This document shows, piece after piece, positions 1-7,295 of a DNA stretch of 9,421 bases. Within the stretch, counting starts at the first letter, position 1; each line of letters starts with the position of its first letter. Location of the stretch: the NCBI GenBank assembly GCA_031270525.1, contig JAISXN010000121.1:1-9421 (forward strand). Reading direction: 5' to 3'. The notes beneath the pieces were generated by a model. It saw nothing but the letters and a program-made list of their open reading frames with translations, did no database searches and was not told the origin of the DNA. This stretch comes from Candidatus Symbiothrix sp. GTDB lineage: Bacteria > Bacteroidota > Bacteroidia > Bacteroidales > Azobacteroidaceae. Both the position numbers and the translations under genes were made by a program.

Positions 1-15
1 TAATCAAAAATACAT

Positions 16-24
16 TAACTTTGC
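16..24 (+). promoter_or_regulatory. Bacteroidetes -7 promoter element of the first operon
   Basis: TAACTTTGC matches the Bacteroidetes housekeeping -7 consensus TAnnTTTGC exactly. It lies 28 bases before the ATG at 53, a normal distance for this group. The -33 element (TTTG) would fall just left of the window, so it cannot be checked. Because the next genes overlap or nearly touch, this promoter probably serves the whole block to 5333. No Shine-Dalgarno sequence precedes the ATG, as is usual in Bacteroidetes. Confidence 0.7.
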
Positions 25-52
25 AAGTTGATAATTCAATAACGTTTGATAA

Positions 53-1177
53 ATGGCTGTTACAATCACGGAAGTTACTAACAGATTTGCACTGAAGAAA
101 TTTGTTAAATTCAACATTAAATTATATAAGGATAATCCTTATCATGTGCCCGGTTTAGTTGGTGATGAGATAATGACGTTGAGTAGAAAGAAAAATCCTG
201 CATTTGATTTTTGCGAATCGGTTTATTTTCTGGCATACAAAGACGGTAAAATTGCAGGGCGAATTGCCGGTATCATTAATCACAGAGCAAATGAAACATG
301 GAGTCAACAATACGCACGTTTTGGTTTTGTCGATTTTGTCGATGACGAAGAAGTTTCTTCCGCCTTGTTCAAATCCGTTGAGAATTGGGCGATTGCCAAA
401 GGCATGAAAGGCGTGCAAGGCCCTTTGGGTTTCACCGATCTGGATCACGAAGGACTTTTAGTTTGGGGATTCGACCGTTTGGCTACGATGGCTACTTCTT
501 ACAGTTTTCCTTATTACAAGGAACATATCGAAAATTTAGGATACGCTAAAGATCAGGATTGGAAAGAATTTTTAATTACAGTTCCAAACGGAATTCCCGA
601 AAAATATCAACGTATTGCGGATATAGTTCGACAAAAATACGGACTCAAGATAAAGAAGTTCCGGAATACGCGGGAAATCTGGCCTTACGCCGGAAAGATA
701 TTTGAGCTATGGAATGTGGCTTACAGGCCTTTATATGGTTTTTCCGAATTGTCGCCCAAGCAAATCGAATATTATATAAAAATGTACATTCCGATGCTTC
801 GCCTGGATTTGGTGACTCTCATATTGGATAATAACGACAATATTATCGGAGTTGCTATTACCTTGCCCAGCCTTTCAAAAGCCTTGAAAAAGGCAAGAGG
901 ATACTTGTTGCCTTTGGGTTGGATTTACCTGTTGAAAGCATTGTACGGAAAAAACAAGGTAGTAGATTTATACATTATCGGTATTCGTCCCGAATATCAG
1001 AATAAAGGTGTTAATTCTTTAATTTTCAATGATTTAATTACTACGTATAACAAAATAGGTTATTTATACGCGGAAAGTAATCCCGAACTGGAAACGAATC
1101 TTAAAGTGCAATCCCAGTGGGAATCTTTCAAACGGGAACATCACAAAACCCGTAGAGCATACATCAAACATCTATGA
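53..1177 (+). CDS. GNAT-fold acyltransferase-like protein, two domains
   Basis: This 374-residue soluble protein reads as two acyl-CoA N-acyltransferase (GNAT-like) halves. The N-terminal half (about 1-150) has a beta hairpin ending in [10 protein letters not shown] (65-74) followed by a long helix around 100-117. The C-terminal half (about 180-345) has a comparable hairpin, [10 protein letters not shown] (262-271), then the strand-turn [18 protein letters not shown] (303-320). That last stretch resembles the GNAT acetyl-CoA motif A (Q/R-x-x-G-x-G/A) but is degenerate, with QNKGVN in place of the full motif. There is no signal peptide or membrane segment. The stop codon overlaps the parE start (ATGA), so the two are translationally coupled. 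The start at 53 fits the promoter at 16-24. The substrate is unknown. The fold assignment is fairly secure, but enzymatic activity is inferred only; it could be a conserved protein that uses the fold for another purpose. Confidence 0.75.
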   Translation: MAVTITEVTNRFALKKFVKFNIKLYKDNPYHVPGLVGDEIMTLSRKKNPAFDFCESVYFLAYKDGKIAGRIAGIINHRANETWSQQYARFGFVDFVDDEEVSSALFKSVENWAIAKGMKGVQGPLGFTDLDHEGLLVWGFDRLATMATSYSFPYYKEHIENLGYAKDQDWKEFLITVPNGIPEKYQRIADIVRQKYGLKIKKFRNTREIWPYAGKIFELWNVAYRPLYGFSELSPKQIEYYIKMYIPMLRLDLVTLILDNNDNIIGVAITLPSLSKALKKARGYLLPLGWIYLLKALYGKNKVVDLYIIGIRPEYQNKGVNSLIFNDLITTYNKIGYLYAESNPELETNLKVQSQWESFKREHHKTRRAYIKHL

Positions 1178-3036
1178 ATGAGTTAAATATAAATGGTTCA
1201 GGCAAAGAGGTAGAATATAGTGAAGGGCATATTCAGACATTAGAGTGGTGGGAACATATTCGTGTCCGTCCGGGCATGTACATCGGTAAAACAGGCGACG
1301 GTTCGTATGCCGACGATGGTATTTATGTCATTCTGAAAGAAGTTCTTGACAATGCTATCGACGAATACATGATGGGTTATGGAAAATCCGTCGACGTCAC
1401 CATTGACGAAGGCGTCGTCACCATTCGCGACTACGGTCGCGGAATCCCGCTCGGAAAAGTGCGCGACGTTTCCTCCAAAATGAACACTGGCGGCAAATAC
1501 GATTCCAAAGCTTTCAAAAAATCGGTGGGATTGAACGGCGTCGGTATTAAAGCGGTTAATGCGCTCTCTTCCTACATGTTGGTGCAAAGTTTCCGCGATG
1601 GGGAAACGAAAGCCGTCGAATACAACCGGGGGCATGTGACGACGGATTTTCCGGTACAGGCTTCAGACAAAGCCAACGGTACACTGGTCAATTTTATTCC
1701 CGACGAAGAAATTTTCAAAGAATTCAAGTACAAGGGAGAATTTATCGAACCGTTACTGAAAAACTATGTTTTTCTCAATTCGGGTTTGGTAATCCATTAC
1801 AACGGTAAAAAATTTTATTCAAAAAACGGTTTGGTCGATTTGCTGAACGAATACATAACTTCCGAACCACTGTATCCGATTATTCATTTGCAAGGGGAAG
1901 ATATCGAAGTCGCAATTACTCATGCCAATCAGTATGGAGAAGAATACTATTCGTTCGTAAACGGACAGTTTACGACGCAAGGAGGCACACATCTTTCGGC
2001 TTTCAAAGAAACCGTTTCGCGAGTCATCAAGGAATATTATTCCAAGAACTTTGAATATTCCGACATTCGTTCGGGTATTATTGCCGCCGTGGCTATCAAA
2101 GTAGAAGAGCCTGTTTTCGAATCACAGACAAAGACCAAATTAGGTTCCAGAGATATGGGTCCGGACGGCCCGACTGTCGGCAAATTTATCGGCGATTTCG
2201 TCAAAAAAGAATTAGATAATTACTTGCATAAAACGCCCGATACCACCGATGCACTTCTGAAAAAAATCCTCGATTCGGAACGCGAACGCAAAGCGATTGC
2301 CGGCGTAACCAAATTGGCAAAGGAAAGAGCAAAAAAAGCCAATCTGCACAATAAAAAGTTGAGAGATTGTCGTTTGCATTATAATGACACTAAAGGTGAA
2401 ACCCTGGATGAGACCTGCATTTTCATCACTGAAGGCGATTCCGCCAGCGGTTCGATTACTCAAAGCCGCGACCCGAATTATCAGGCGGTTTTCAGTCTTC
2501 GCGGTAAGCCGTTGAATACTTTCGGCGAAACCAAACAGATTGTTTATAAAAACGAAGAGTTCAATTTGTTGCAAGCCGCTTTGAACATCGAAGAAGGTTT
2601 GGAAGGATTGAGATACAACAAAGTAATCATTGCGACGGACGCAGATGTGGATGGAATGCATATTCGTCTGTTAATCATCACATTCTTTTTACAGTTTTTC
2701 CCGGATTTGATTAAAAACAATCACGTTTTCATTTTGCAAACACCGCTTTTCCGCGTCAGGAACAAAAAAGAAACACAATATTGCTATTCGGACGAGGAAC
2801 GAGTAAGCGCTATCGGGCGATTAGGTCCTAATCCCGAAATTACCCGCTTCAAAGGTTTAGGAGAAATTTCGCCATCCGAATTTAAGCACTTTATCGGCAA
2901 AGACTTACGACTTGATCCGGTTTCAATGCGCAAACAAGATTCAGTGAAAGAAATGTTGGAATTTTACATGGGAAAAAACACCATGGAAAGGCAGAATTTT
3001 ATAATTAACAATCTGGTAGTAGAAGAAGATGTCTAA
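1174..3036 (+). CDS. parE: DNA topoisomerase IV subunit B (ParE)
   Basis: This is the ATPase subunit of topoisomerase IV, which with ParC decatenates daughter chromosomes and relaxes supercoils. All family motifs are visible in 620 residues. The GHKL ATP site has E56 and N60 in [19 protein letters not shown] at 86-92 and the glycine-rich lid [12 protein letters not shown] at 119-130. The transducer loop is QTKTKLG at 318-324, with the ATP-contacting lysine at 320. The TOPRIM domain has EGDSASG from E420 and DADVDG at 489-494, which bind the catalytic metal, then RFKGLGE at 558-564. GyrB has the same architecture; I prefer ParE from the length, the N-terminal sequence ([19 protein letters not shown]) and the neighbouring coaD and S41 genes. 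It overlaps the preceding gene by 4 bases and coaD by 8. parC is not in the window. Confidence 0.92.
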   Translation: MNELNINGSGKEVEYSEGHIQTLEWWEHIRVRPGMYIGKTGDGSYADDGIYVILKEVLDNAIDEYMMGYGKSVDVTIDEGVVTIRDYGRGIPLGKVRDVSSKMNTGGKYDSKAFKKSVGLNGVGIKAVNALSSYMLVQSFRDGETKAVEYNRGHVTTDFPVQASDKANGTLVNFIPDEEIFKEFKYKGEFIEPLLKNYVFLNSGLVIHYNGKKFYSKNGLVDLLNEYITSEPLYPIIHLQGEDIEVAITHANQYGEEYYSFVNGQFTTQGGTHLSAFKETVSRVIKEYYSKNFEYSDIRSGIIAAVAIKVEEPVFESQTKTKLGSRDMGPDGPTVGKFIGDFVKKELDNYLHKTPDTTDALLKKILDSERERKAIAGVTKLAKERAKKANLHNKKLRDCRLHYNDTKGETLDETCIFITEGDSASGSITQSRDPNYQAVFSLRGKPLNTFGETKQIVYKNEEFNLLQAALNIEEGLEGLRYNKVIIATDADVDGMHIRLLIITFFLQFFPDLIKNNHVFILQTPLFRVRNKKETQYCYSDEERVSAIGRLGPNPEITRFKGLGEISPSEFKHFIGKDLRLDPVSMRKQDSVKEMLEFYMGKNTMERQNFIINNLVVEEDV

Positions 3037-3499
3037 AATCGCTTTATTTCCCGGCACATTCGATCCCTTTACTTTAGGACATTTATCGCTGGTAGAAAGG
3101 GGTTTACTGTTGGTTGATGAGATTATCGTCGCCATAGGCGTAAATATGGATAAGAAAACTATTTTCACGATGGAACAAAGGTTGGAAATGATTTCCCGAT
3201 TGTTCGAAAACAATCCCAAAGTCAGGGTTGAAGCTTATACCGGCTTGACCGTCGATTTTGCGAAAATAAAAAACGCCGGATTTATTTTGCGGGGCATCCG
3301 GTCGGTCGCCGATTTTGAATACGAAAAAAATATCGCTAACGTAAATCGTAAAATATCAGGCTTGGAAACCATTGCCCTATTTACGGATCCGGAATACTCG
3401 TACATCAGTTCTTCCATAGTCAGAGATTTATGGATACATGGAAAAATAATTGACAATTTTGTTCCCAAAAATTTGCACATCAATGAATATAAAATATAA
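3029..3499 (+). CDS. coaD: phosphopantetheine adenylyltransferase (CoaD)
   Basis: CoaD catalyses the fourth step of coenzyme A synthesis: ATP plus 4'-phosphopantetheine gives dephospho-CoA and pyrophosphate, in the cytosol. At 156 residues it has the normal bacterial length. The nucleotidyltransferase signature [11 protein letters not shown] (8-18) contains T10 and H18, which contact ATP phosphates. K42, R88 and R91 (in [13 protein letters not shown]) fall at the positions of the known substrate-binding residues of the E. coli enzyme. The C-terminal ISSSIVR (126-132) is the conserved ATP-binding end motif. Its ATG lies inside the last codons of parE (8-base overlap), and the S41 protease gene begins 10 bases after its stop, so expression is probably operonic. 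Confidence 0.95.
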   Translation: MSKIALFPGTFDPFTLGHLSLVERGLLLVDEIIVAIGVNMDKKTIFTMEQRLEMISRLFENNPKVRVEAYTGLTVDFAKIKNAGFILRGIRSVADFEYEKNIANVNRKISGLETIALFTDPEYSYISSSIVRDLWIHGKIIDNFVPKNLHINEYKI

Positions 3500-3509
3500 A
3501 TACATAGAA

Positions 3510-5333
3510 ATGAAACAATTAACATTTGCATTCGCGTTGCTTTTAATCATGAATGCATGTTCTTACGGACAAAACAGAATGCCTTTTGGTCGTGTGCAGT
3601 CCACTCCTGCTACACAGAAAGTGAATTTAGCAATAGCAGCCGTTGAAAATTCATACGTAGATAATCTTGATGGAAATAAATTGGCGGAAGACGCTATTGT
3701 CGGACTCCTCGAAAAATTAGATCCCCATTCCAATTATATGACTCCCGAAGAAGTGAAGGAAATGAACGAACCTTTGCAAGGAAATTTCGACGGAATAGGC
3801 ATTCAGTTCAACATGCTGACCGATACTTTGTATGTCGTTCAAGTCATTCCCGGCGGGCCTTCCGAAAAAGTCGGAATTTTGGTAGGCGATCGCATTATTC
3901 TGGTAAATGATACCTTGATTGCCGGCGTAAAAATGAAAAATACCGATGTTATGTCACGACTTCGCGGCCCAAAAGGCACAACGGTGAATGTGAAAGTACT
4001 CCGCAATAAAGACCCTAAACTATTGACTTTCAAAATTGTAAGAGATAAAATACCTATTTATAGTTTAGATGCTTCTTACATGGTGGATAAAACAACCGGT
4101 TACATCAAGTTGAACCGGTTTGCAGCTACTACCTACAATGAATTTAAAGAAGCGCTCGACAAACTGCTGCAACAAGGCATGAAAAACCTGATTCTTGATT
4201 TACAAGGCAATGGCGGCGGATATTTGGGTACGGCCATTGAGATTGCCAACGAATTCCTGAAACAAGGCTCATTGATTGTATATACCGAAGGCGTTCACCA
4301 GAAAAGGGAAAATGCGCTTGCTACCAACAAAGGTGTTTTGCAAAGCGGACGATTGGTGGTAATTGTGGACGAATCTTCGGCCTCCGCCAGCGAAATTGTT
4401 TCGGGCGCTATACAAGATTGGGACAGAGGAGTGATTGTCGGAAGAAGAACATTCGGAAAAGGTTTGGTTCAGCGGCCGGTTCCGTTACCCGACGGTTCGA
4501 TGATCCGGCTGACCACTGCACGATATTATACGCCGACCGGACGTTCAATTCAAAAACCTTACGAAAACGGCAATCTGGAAAGCTACAATAAAGATTTAAT
4601 AGACCGGTATAACCACGGTGAAATGATTTCTGCCGACAGTATTCATTTTCCGGATTCTCTGAAATTCAGCACATTAGTCGATGAACGAACCGTTTATGGC
4701 GGTGGCGGAATTATGCCCGATTATTTTGTACCTGTGGATACGGCGCACGGTTCCGTGCTTCTGAGAGAATTGAACGCTTACGGAATCACCTACAAATTTA
4801 CGACGCAACTGATTGACGAAAACCGCGTTGCTTACAAAAAGCAATATCCTACGTTTGAAGATTTTAATAAGAAATTTATAGTTACGGATTTAATGATCAA
4901 CGATTTGATTGCCTTGTATAAAAAAGACATGGCCGAAAACAAAAAATCTGTATCAAAGAGTGAGGTGAAATCACGTCAACCTATGGATTTGAAAAACGAG
5001 GAGAAATCCCAACAACCTTCCGAAAAAGAGGAAATTGAGATTGACGGCGTATCATACAAATTATCCAAAAAACAAATCGAAAGTCTGAACAAACTTATTG
5101 GAAGGACAGAAGCCAATGTTGACCAAGATTTGTCGAAAGAGCGTACTTCCATGGATTTGGTTAAATCCGGCTCAATCATCAGAACGCAGATTAAGGCGCT
5201 GGTTGCCCGCGATATTTTCGGCGAAAGCGGATATTATCAAGTGATAAACACGGAATTCGAAGCTTACAACAAAGCGATTGAGATTATTTCAGACAAAAAG
5301 ATTTACGATAAATTGTTGTCGGGAAAAAGTTAA
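3510..5333 (+). CDS. S41-family C-terminal processing peptidase, probable lipoprotein
   Basis: This 607-residue serine protease of the CtpA/Tsp type acts in the cell envelope. I chose the ATG at 3510 because it gives a signal peptide, MKQLTFAFALLLIMNAC, with a possible lipobox Cys at 17. The upstream in-frame ATG at 3450 would bury this signal and overlap coaD. A PDZ domain spans about 90-175 (VQVIPGGPSEKVGILVGDRI at 110-129 is its core). The protease core follows, with the Ser/Lys/Gln triad S292 (in SSASASE), K317 (in FGKG) and Q321; the 25- and 4-residue spacings match B. subtilis CtpB. Residues about 471-515 are a Lys/Glu/Ser/Gln-rich, probably disordered insertion before the C-terminal helices (about 516-600). 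The substrate is unknown. The lipobox (M-N-A-C) is weak, so anchoring by an uncleaved helix remains possible. Confidence 0.9.
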   Translation: MKQLTFAFALLLIMNACSYGQNRMPFGRVQSTPATQKVNLAIAAVENSYVDNLDGNKLAEDAIVGLLEKLDPHSNYMTPEEVKEMNEPLQGNFDGIGIQFNMLTDTLYVVQVIPGGPSEKVGILVGDRIILVNDTLIAGVKMKNTDVMSRLRGPKGTTVNVKVLRNKDPKLLTFKIVRDKIPIYSLDASYMVDKTTGYIKLNRFAATTYNEFKEALDKLLQQGMKNLILDLQGNGGGYLGTAIEIANEFLKQGSLIVYTEGVHQKRENALATNKGVLQSGRLVVIVDESSASASEIVSGAIQDWDRGVIVGRRTFGKGLVQRPVPLPDGSMIRLTTARYYTPTGRSIQKPYENGNLESYNKDLIDRYNHGEMISADSIHFPDSLKFSTLVDERTVYGGGGIMPDYFVPVDTAHGSVLLRELNAYGITYKFTTQLIDENRVAYKKQYPTFEDFNKKFIVTDLMINDLIALYKKDMAENKKSVSKSEVKSRQPMDLKNEEKSQQPSEKEEIEIDGVSYKLSKKQIESLNKLIGRTEANVDQDLSKERTSMDLVKSGSIIRTQIKALVARDIFGESGYYQVINTEFEAYNKAIEIISDKKIYDKLLSGKS

Positions 5334-5386
5334 TATTAGTCCGGATCAAATCGGGATTTTCCGCTCTAAGTATGTTTTTTTAACCA

Positions 5387-5529
5387 CTTTAAGCCAAAAA
5401 TAAAAATTATTTTCCGCTCTAAGTATGTTTTTTAAACCACTTAGAGCGGAAAATATTTTTTATTTTCTGCTCTAAGTATGTTTTTTAAACCACTTTAAGC
5501 AGAAAATAATTTTTATTTTTGGCTTAAAG
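5387..5529 (+). repeat. 21-bp perfect inverted repeat enclosing units 2 and 3
   Basis: The right arm of unit 1 (5387-5407, beginning CTTTAAGCC) is an exact 21-base reverse complement of the left arm of unit 4 (5509-5529, ending GGCTTAAAG). These two arms pair poorly within their own units, so the long-range pairing is their best match. The unit 2 and unit 3 hairpins sit inside, giving a predicted three-way branched structure. The downstream arm contains the TTTG at 5518-5521 that I read as the -33 element of the ATPase promoter. Confidence 0.8.
5408..5455 (+). repeat. perfect 16-bp hairpin in repeat unit 2
   Basis: The arms TATTTTCCGCTCTAAG (5408-5423) and CTTAGAGCGGAAAATA (5440-5455) are exact reverse complements, with a 16-base loop TATGTTTTTTAAACCA. 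The equivalent hairpin in unit 3 (5461-5476 with 5493-5508) pairs 14 of 16 bases with a loop of the same length. It could stop read-through from the protease gene. There is no clean GC-stem plus T-tract on the + strand, so a classic intrinsic terminator is not claimed. Confidence 0.85.
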
Positions 5530-5550
5530 TATGTTTTTTTGTATATTTGC
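5518..5550 (+). promoter_or_regulatory. Bacteroidetes promoter of the ATPase-nuclease gene
   Basis: TTTG at 5518-5521 and TATATTTGC at 5542-5550 are separated by 20 bases, matching the Bacteroidetes -33/-7 layout. Transcription should begin near 5557, about 20 bases before the ATG at 5576. The promoter is embedded in repeat unit 4. Units 1-3 have ACCACTTTA or a similar sequence at the same position and so lack the -7 element. This site excludes the in-frame ATG at 5531 as the start, because it lies upstream of the -7 box. Confidence 0.75.
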
Positions 5551-5575
5551 AGCAGAAAATAAAATTGCATCCACC

Positions 5576-6991
5576 ATGAAAATTATTGGCAGAGATAAAG
5601 AACAAAAACAGTTTCAAGAATTTATAAATTCCGATTCGTCGGAATTTGTAGTTGTCTATGGACGCAGAAGAGTAGGAAAAACTTTTTTGATTCGCGAAGC
5701 ATTTGGCAACAAGTTCGATTTTTATCATACAGGTATTGCGAACTCCGATAAGGAAACACAACTTTCGGAATTTAATTTTGCTCTCAACCGGATAGCGACG
5801 CTTCAGAATACTCCCGTAAATTCGTGGTTCGACGCTTTCCACAAATTGGAGTTTCTGCTGGAACATACAAAAAACAAAGGTAAAAAAATCGTTTTCTTAG
5901 ACGAATTGCCTTGGATGGATACGCAAAAATCGGGATTCGTTCAAGCATTGGAACTGTTTTGGAACAAATGGGCTTCGGCGCGAAAAGACATTCTGCTGAT
6001 TGTCTGCGGTTCAGCTACTTCGTGGATGTTCGACAAGCTCATTAACAATCGTGGCGGACTCCACAACCGCGTAACTCAACAGATTTATTTAAAGCCGTTT
6101 ACGCTGAAAGAATGTGAAGATTTTTTTAAAGACAAACGGATTGCGTTAAACCGGAAGCAGATGGTCGAAGCTTATATGATTTTTGGAGGAATTCCGTATT
6201 ATTTGAATTTTTTCAAAAAAAATCTGAGTTTATCTCAAAATGTCGACGCTATATTATTTGCCGAAGACGCTCCCCTGAAAAACGAATTTTTGTCGCTTTA
6301 TCAATCGCTGTTCAATCATTCGGAAAAATACATCGCGATTGTGAAAGCGATGAGCAGTAAGACAAAGGGATTGACGCGCGATGAAATACTGTCGATCACA
6401 AAATTCACAAATGGCGGCAGTTTTACCAAACTTTTGCGCGACCTCGAACTCAGTGGTTTTGTCAGGAAGTATCATAATGTTGACAAAAAAGAGAAAAATA
6501 CGATATATCAATTGGTTGATTTTTATACGCTTTTTTACTTCAATTTTATTGACAATCTGCGGTATAACGACGAAAATTATTGGTCTCATTTGATTGATAA
6601 TGCGAAACATCGTGCCTGGTCGGGCTTTTCGTTTGAGCAGATTTGTCTGTATCATTTGCCGCTAATCAAACGAAAATTAGGTATTTCGGGGGTTCTGACC
6701 AATGCTGCCTCATGGGTTGGTGTATATAACGGAAGTAAAGTTCAAATTGACTTGCTGATTGACAGGAACGATGGCGTAATCAATCTGTGCGAGATGAAAT
6801 TTGCCAAAGGCGTATATACAATTGATAAAAAAACTTGGCGTAATCTTCTAAACAAAATGGAGGTATTTCGACAAAATACGAAATTGCGAAAAGCAGTACA
6901 CCTGACTTTGATAACGCCATTCGGCATTCTTCAAAACGAATATTCCGGCGAAATCAATTCCGAAATTGTATTGGATGATTTGTTTTTATAG
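5576..6991 (+). CDS. AAA-type ATPase with C-terminal DUF234/PD-(D/E)xK nuclease-like domain
   Basis: This 471-residue protein belongs to the stand-alone ATPase family common in archaea and Bacteroidetes (Pfam ATPase_2 plus DUF234 type). The Walker A motif is GRRRVGKT (29-36), Walker B is KIVFLDE (104-110, D109/E110), and a sensor-1-like CGSATSW lies at 144-150. A winged-helix-like segment follows (about 250-310; LTRDEILSITK and LLRDLELSGFVRKY). The C-terminal domain (about 345-471) shows a PD-(D/E)xK pattern: E354 in SFEQ, D392 in VQIDLLID, and E406/K408 in LCEMKFA. No signal or membrane segment is seen. The start at 5576 follows the promoter at 5518-5550. It is a single-gene unit, flanked by the 53-bp array and the 49-bp inverted repeat, between two housekeeping-like groups. 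That suggests a mobile or dispensable cassette. Its biological role is unknown, and nuclease activity is inferred from the motif only. Confidence 0.87.
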   Translation: MKIIGRDKEQKQFQEFINSDSSEFVVVYGRRRVGKTFLIREAFGNKFDFYHTGIANSDKETQLSEFNFALNRIATLQNTPVNSWFDAFHKLEFLLEHTKNKGKKIVFLDELPWMDTQKSGFVQALELFWNKWASARKDILLIVCGSATSWMFDKLINNRGGLHNRVTQQIYLKPFTLKECEDFFKDKRIALNRKQMVEAYMIFGGIPYYLNFFKKNLSLSQNVDAILFAEDAPLKNEFLSLYQSLFNHSEKYIAIVKAMSSKTKGLTRDEILSITKFTNGGSFTKLLRDLELSGFVRKYHNVDKKEKNTIYQLVDFYTLFYFNFIDNLRYNDENYWSHLIDNAKHRAWSGFSFEQICLYHLPLIKRKLGISGVLTNAASWVGVYNGSKVQIDLLIDRNDGVINLCEMKFAKGVYTIDKKTWRNLLNKMEVFRQNTKLRKAVHLTLITPFGILQNEYSGEINSEIVLDDLFL

Positions 6992-7090
6992 TAAGGCAAT
7001 TTGAATTACCCTACGCGACAGAATTTTGCAAAATCCGGCGATAATGTAATATATTTTCTAATGAACTTGTTTGGGGGAATAAAAAACTTT

Positions 7091-7219
7091 TTTTGACACG
7101 GAGTTTCACGGAGTTAATTTCACGGAGGGACACGGAGTTAATTTATTATGAACTCGCTTTTGAAAATAAAAACTCCGTGTAACTCCGTGAAATTAACTCC
7201 GTGTAACTCCGTGTCAAAA
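7091..7219. repeat. 49-bp near-perfect inverted repeat of CACGGAG words
   Basis: Arms at 7091-7139 and 7171-7219 pair at 46 of 49 positions around a 31-base AT-rich loop. Each arm holds four CACGGAG words (CTCCGTG in the right arm), starting at 7097, 7107, 7121 and 7131, and mirrored at 7173, 7183, 7197 and 7207, so the spacing is 10-14-10 in both arms. It lies in the 304-base gap after the ATPase gene. The rest of that gap (6992-7090) shows only AT-rich sequence and a 12-base palindrome ATTTTGCAAAAT at 7023-7034. It might act as a transcription barrier, but no T-tract follows on the + strand. Similar short CACGGAG-type intergenic repeats occur in many bacterial genomes to my knowledge, with no agreed function. 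Confidence 0.9.
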
Positions 7220-7262
7220 TACCAAATTCAAATCAAATTCGGTTTATATAATAAATATTTGT

Positions 7263-7271
7263 TATATTTGC
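7263..7271 (+). promoter_or_regulatory. -7 promoter element of the oxidoreductase operon
   Basis: TATATTTGC matches the Bacteroidetes -7 consensus and is identical to the ATPase gene's -7 box. It ends 24 bases before the ATG at 7296. No exact TTTG lies at the -33 position (TTCG at 7238-7241 is the closest), so the promoter may be weaker or need an activator. Confidence 0.6.
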
Positions 7272-7295
7272 ACTTGAATCCATTAATTACGTACG

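Larger units (their letters stand above)
5361..5572 (+). repeat. four-unit 53-bp tandem palindromic repeat array
   Basis: Four units begin at 5361, 5414, 5467 and 5520, each exactly 53 bp after the last. The shared core is AAGTATGTTTTTT, followed in units 1-3 by AACCACTT. Each core is flanked by arms that end in A/T-rich tracts. Units 1-3 are closely similar. Unit 4 keeps the left half, but its right half becomes the promoter and leader of the ATPase gene. The arms vary (CCGCTCTAAG, CTGCTCTAAG, GGCTTAAAG on the left), but most keep a complementary partner within the array. No open reading frame is supported here. The array fills nearly all of the 242-base gap between the S41 gene and the ATPase gene. 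Possible roles are protein-binding sites, transcription attenuation or a slippage-generated repeat; the sequence does not decide. Confidence 0.9.

Noticed and set aside
2212..2661. Minus-strand open frame of 149 codons inside parE
   Set aside because: It is wholly antisense to the conserved TOPRIM region of parE, has no promoter and resembles no protein family; it is a shadow of the coding sequence.
3458..3476. TTTG followed by AAAATTTGC, resembling a promoter before the S41 gene
   Set aside because: The -7 box lacks the TA at its start and the TTTG is only 6 bases away instead of about 20. The operon layout makes an internal promoter unnecessary.
3450..3509. Longer in-frame start for the S41 protease at 3450
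   Set aside because: It would place 20 non-hydrophobic residues before a good signal peptide and overlap coaD by 50 bases; the ATG at 3510 explains the export signal and spacing better.
5341..5360. Short hairpin CCGGAT/ATCGGG followed by ATTTT after the S41 stop, a possible terminator
   Set aside because: Only 5 of 6 pairs form, with an internal mismatch, and the T-run is four bases long. Too weak to call; termination by the following palindromes is equally possible.
5361..5572. CRISPR array
   Set aside because: Repeats are directly adjacent 53-bp units with no unique spacers between them, arms differ from unit to unit, and no cas genes are nearby.
5361..5572. Integron attC-like site cluster
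   Set aside because: The units are palindromic but show no recognisable core sites of attC (RYYYAAC and GTTRRRY at the ends), and there are no cassette genes or integrase.
7023..7034. 12-base palindrome ATTTTGCAAAAT as an operator
   Set aside because: Single short AT-rich palindromes are expected by chance in such DNA, and it is over 200 bases from the nearest promoter.
7091..7219. Terminal inverted repeats of an insertion sequence
   Set aside because: The two arms face each other across only 31 bases, leaving no room for a transposase, and there is no flanking direct duplication.
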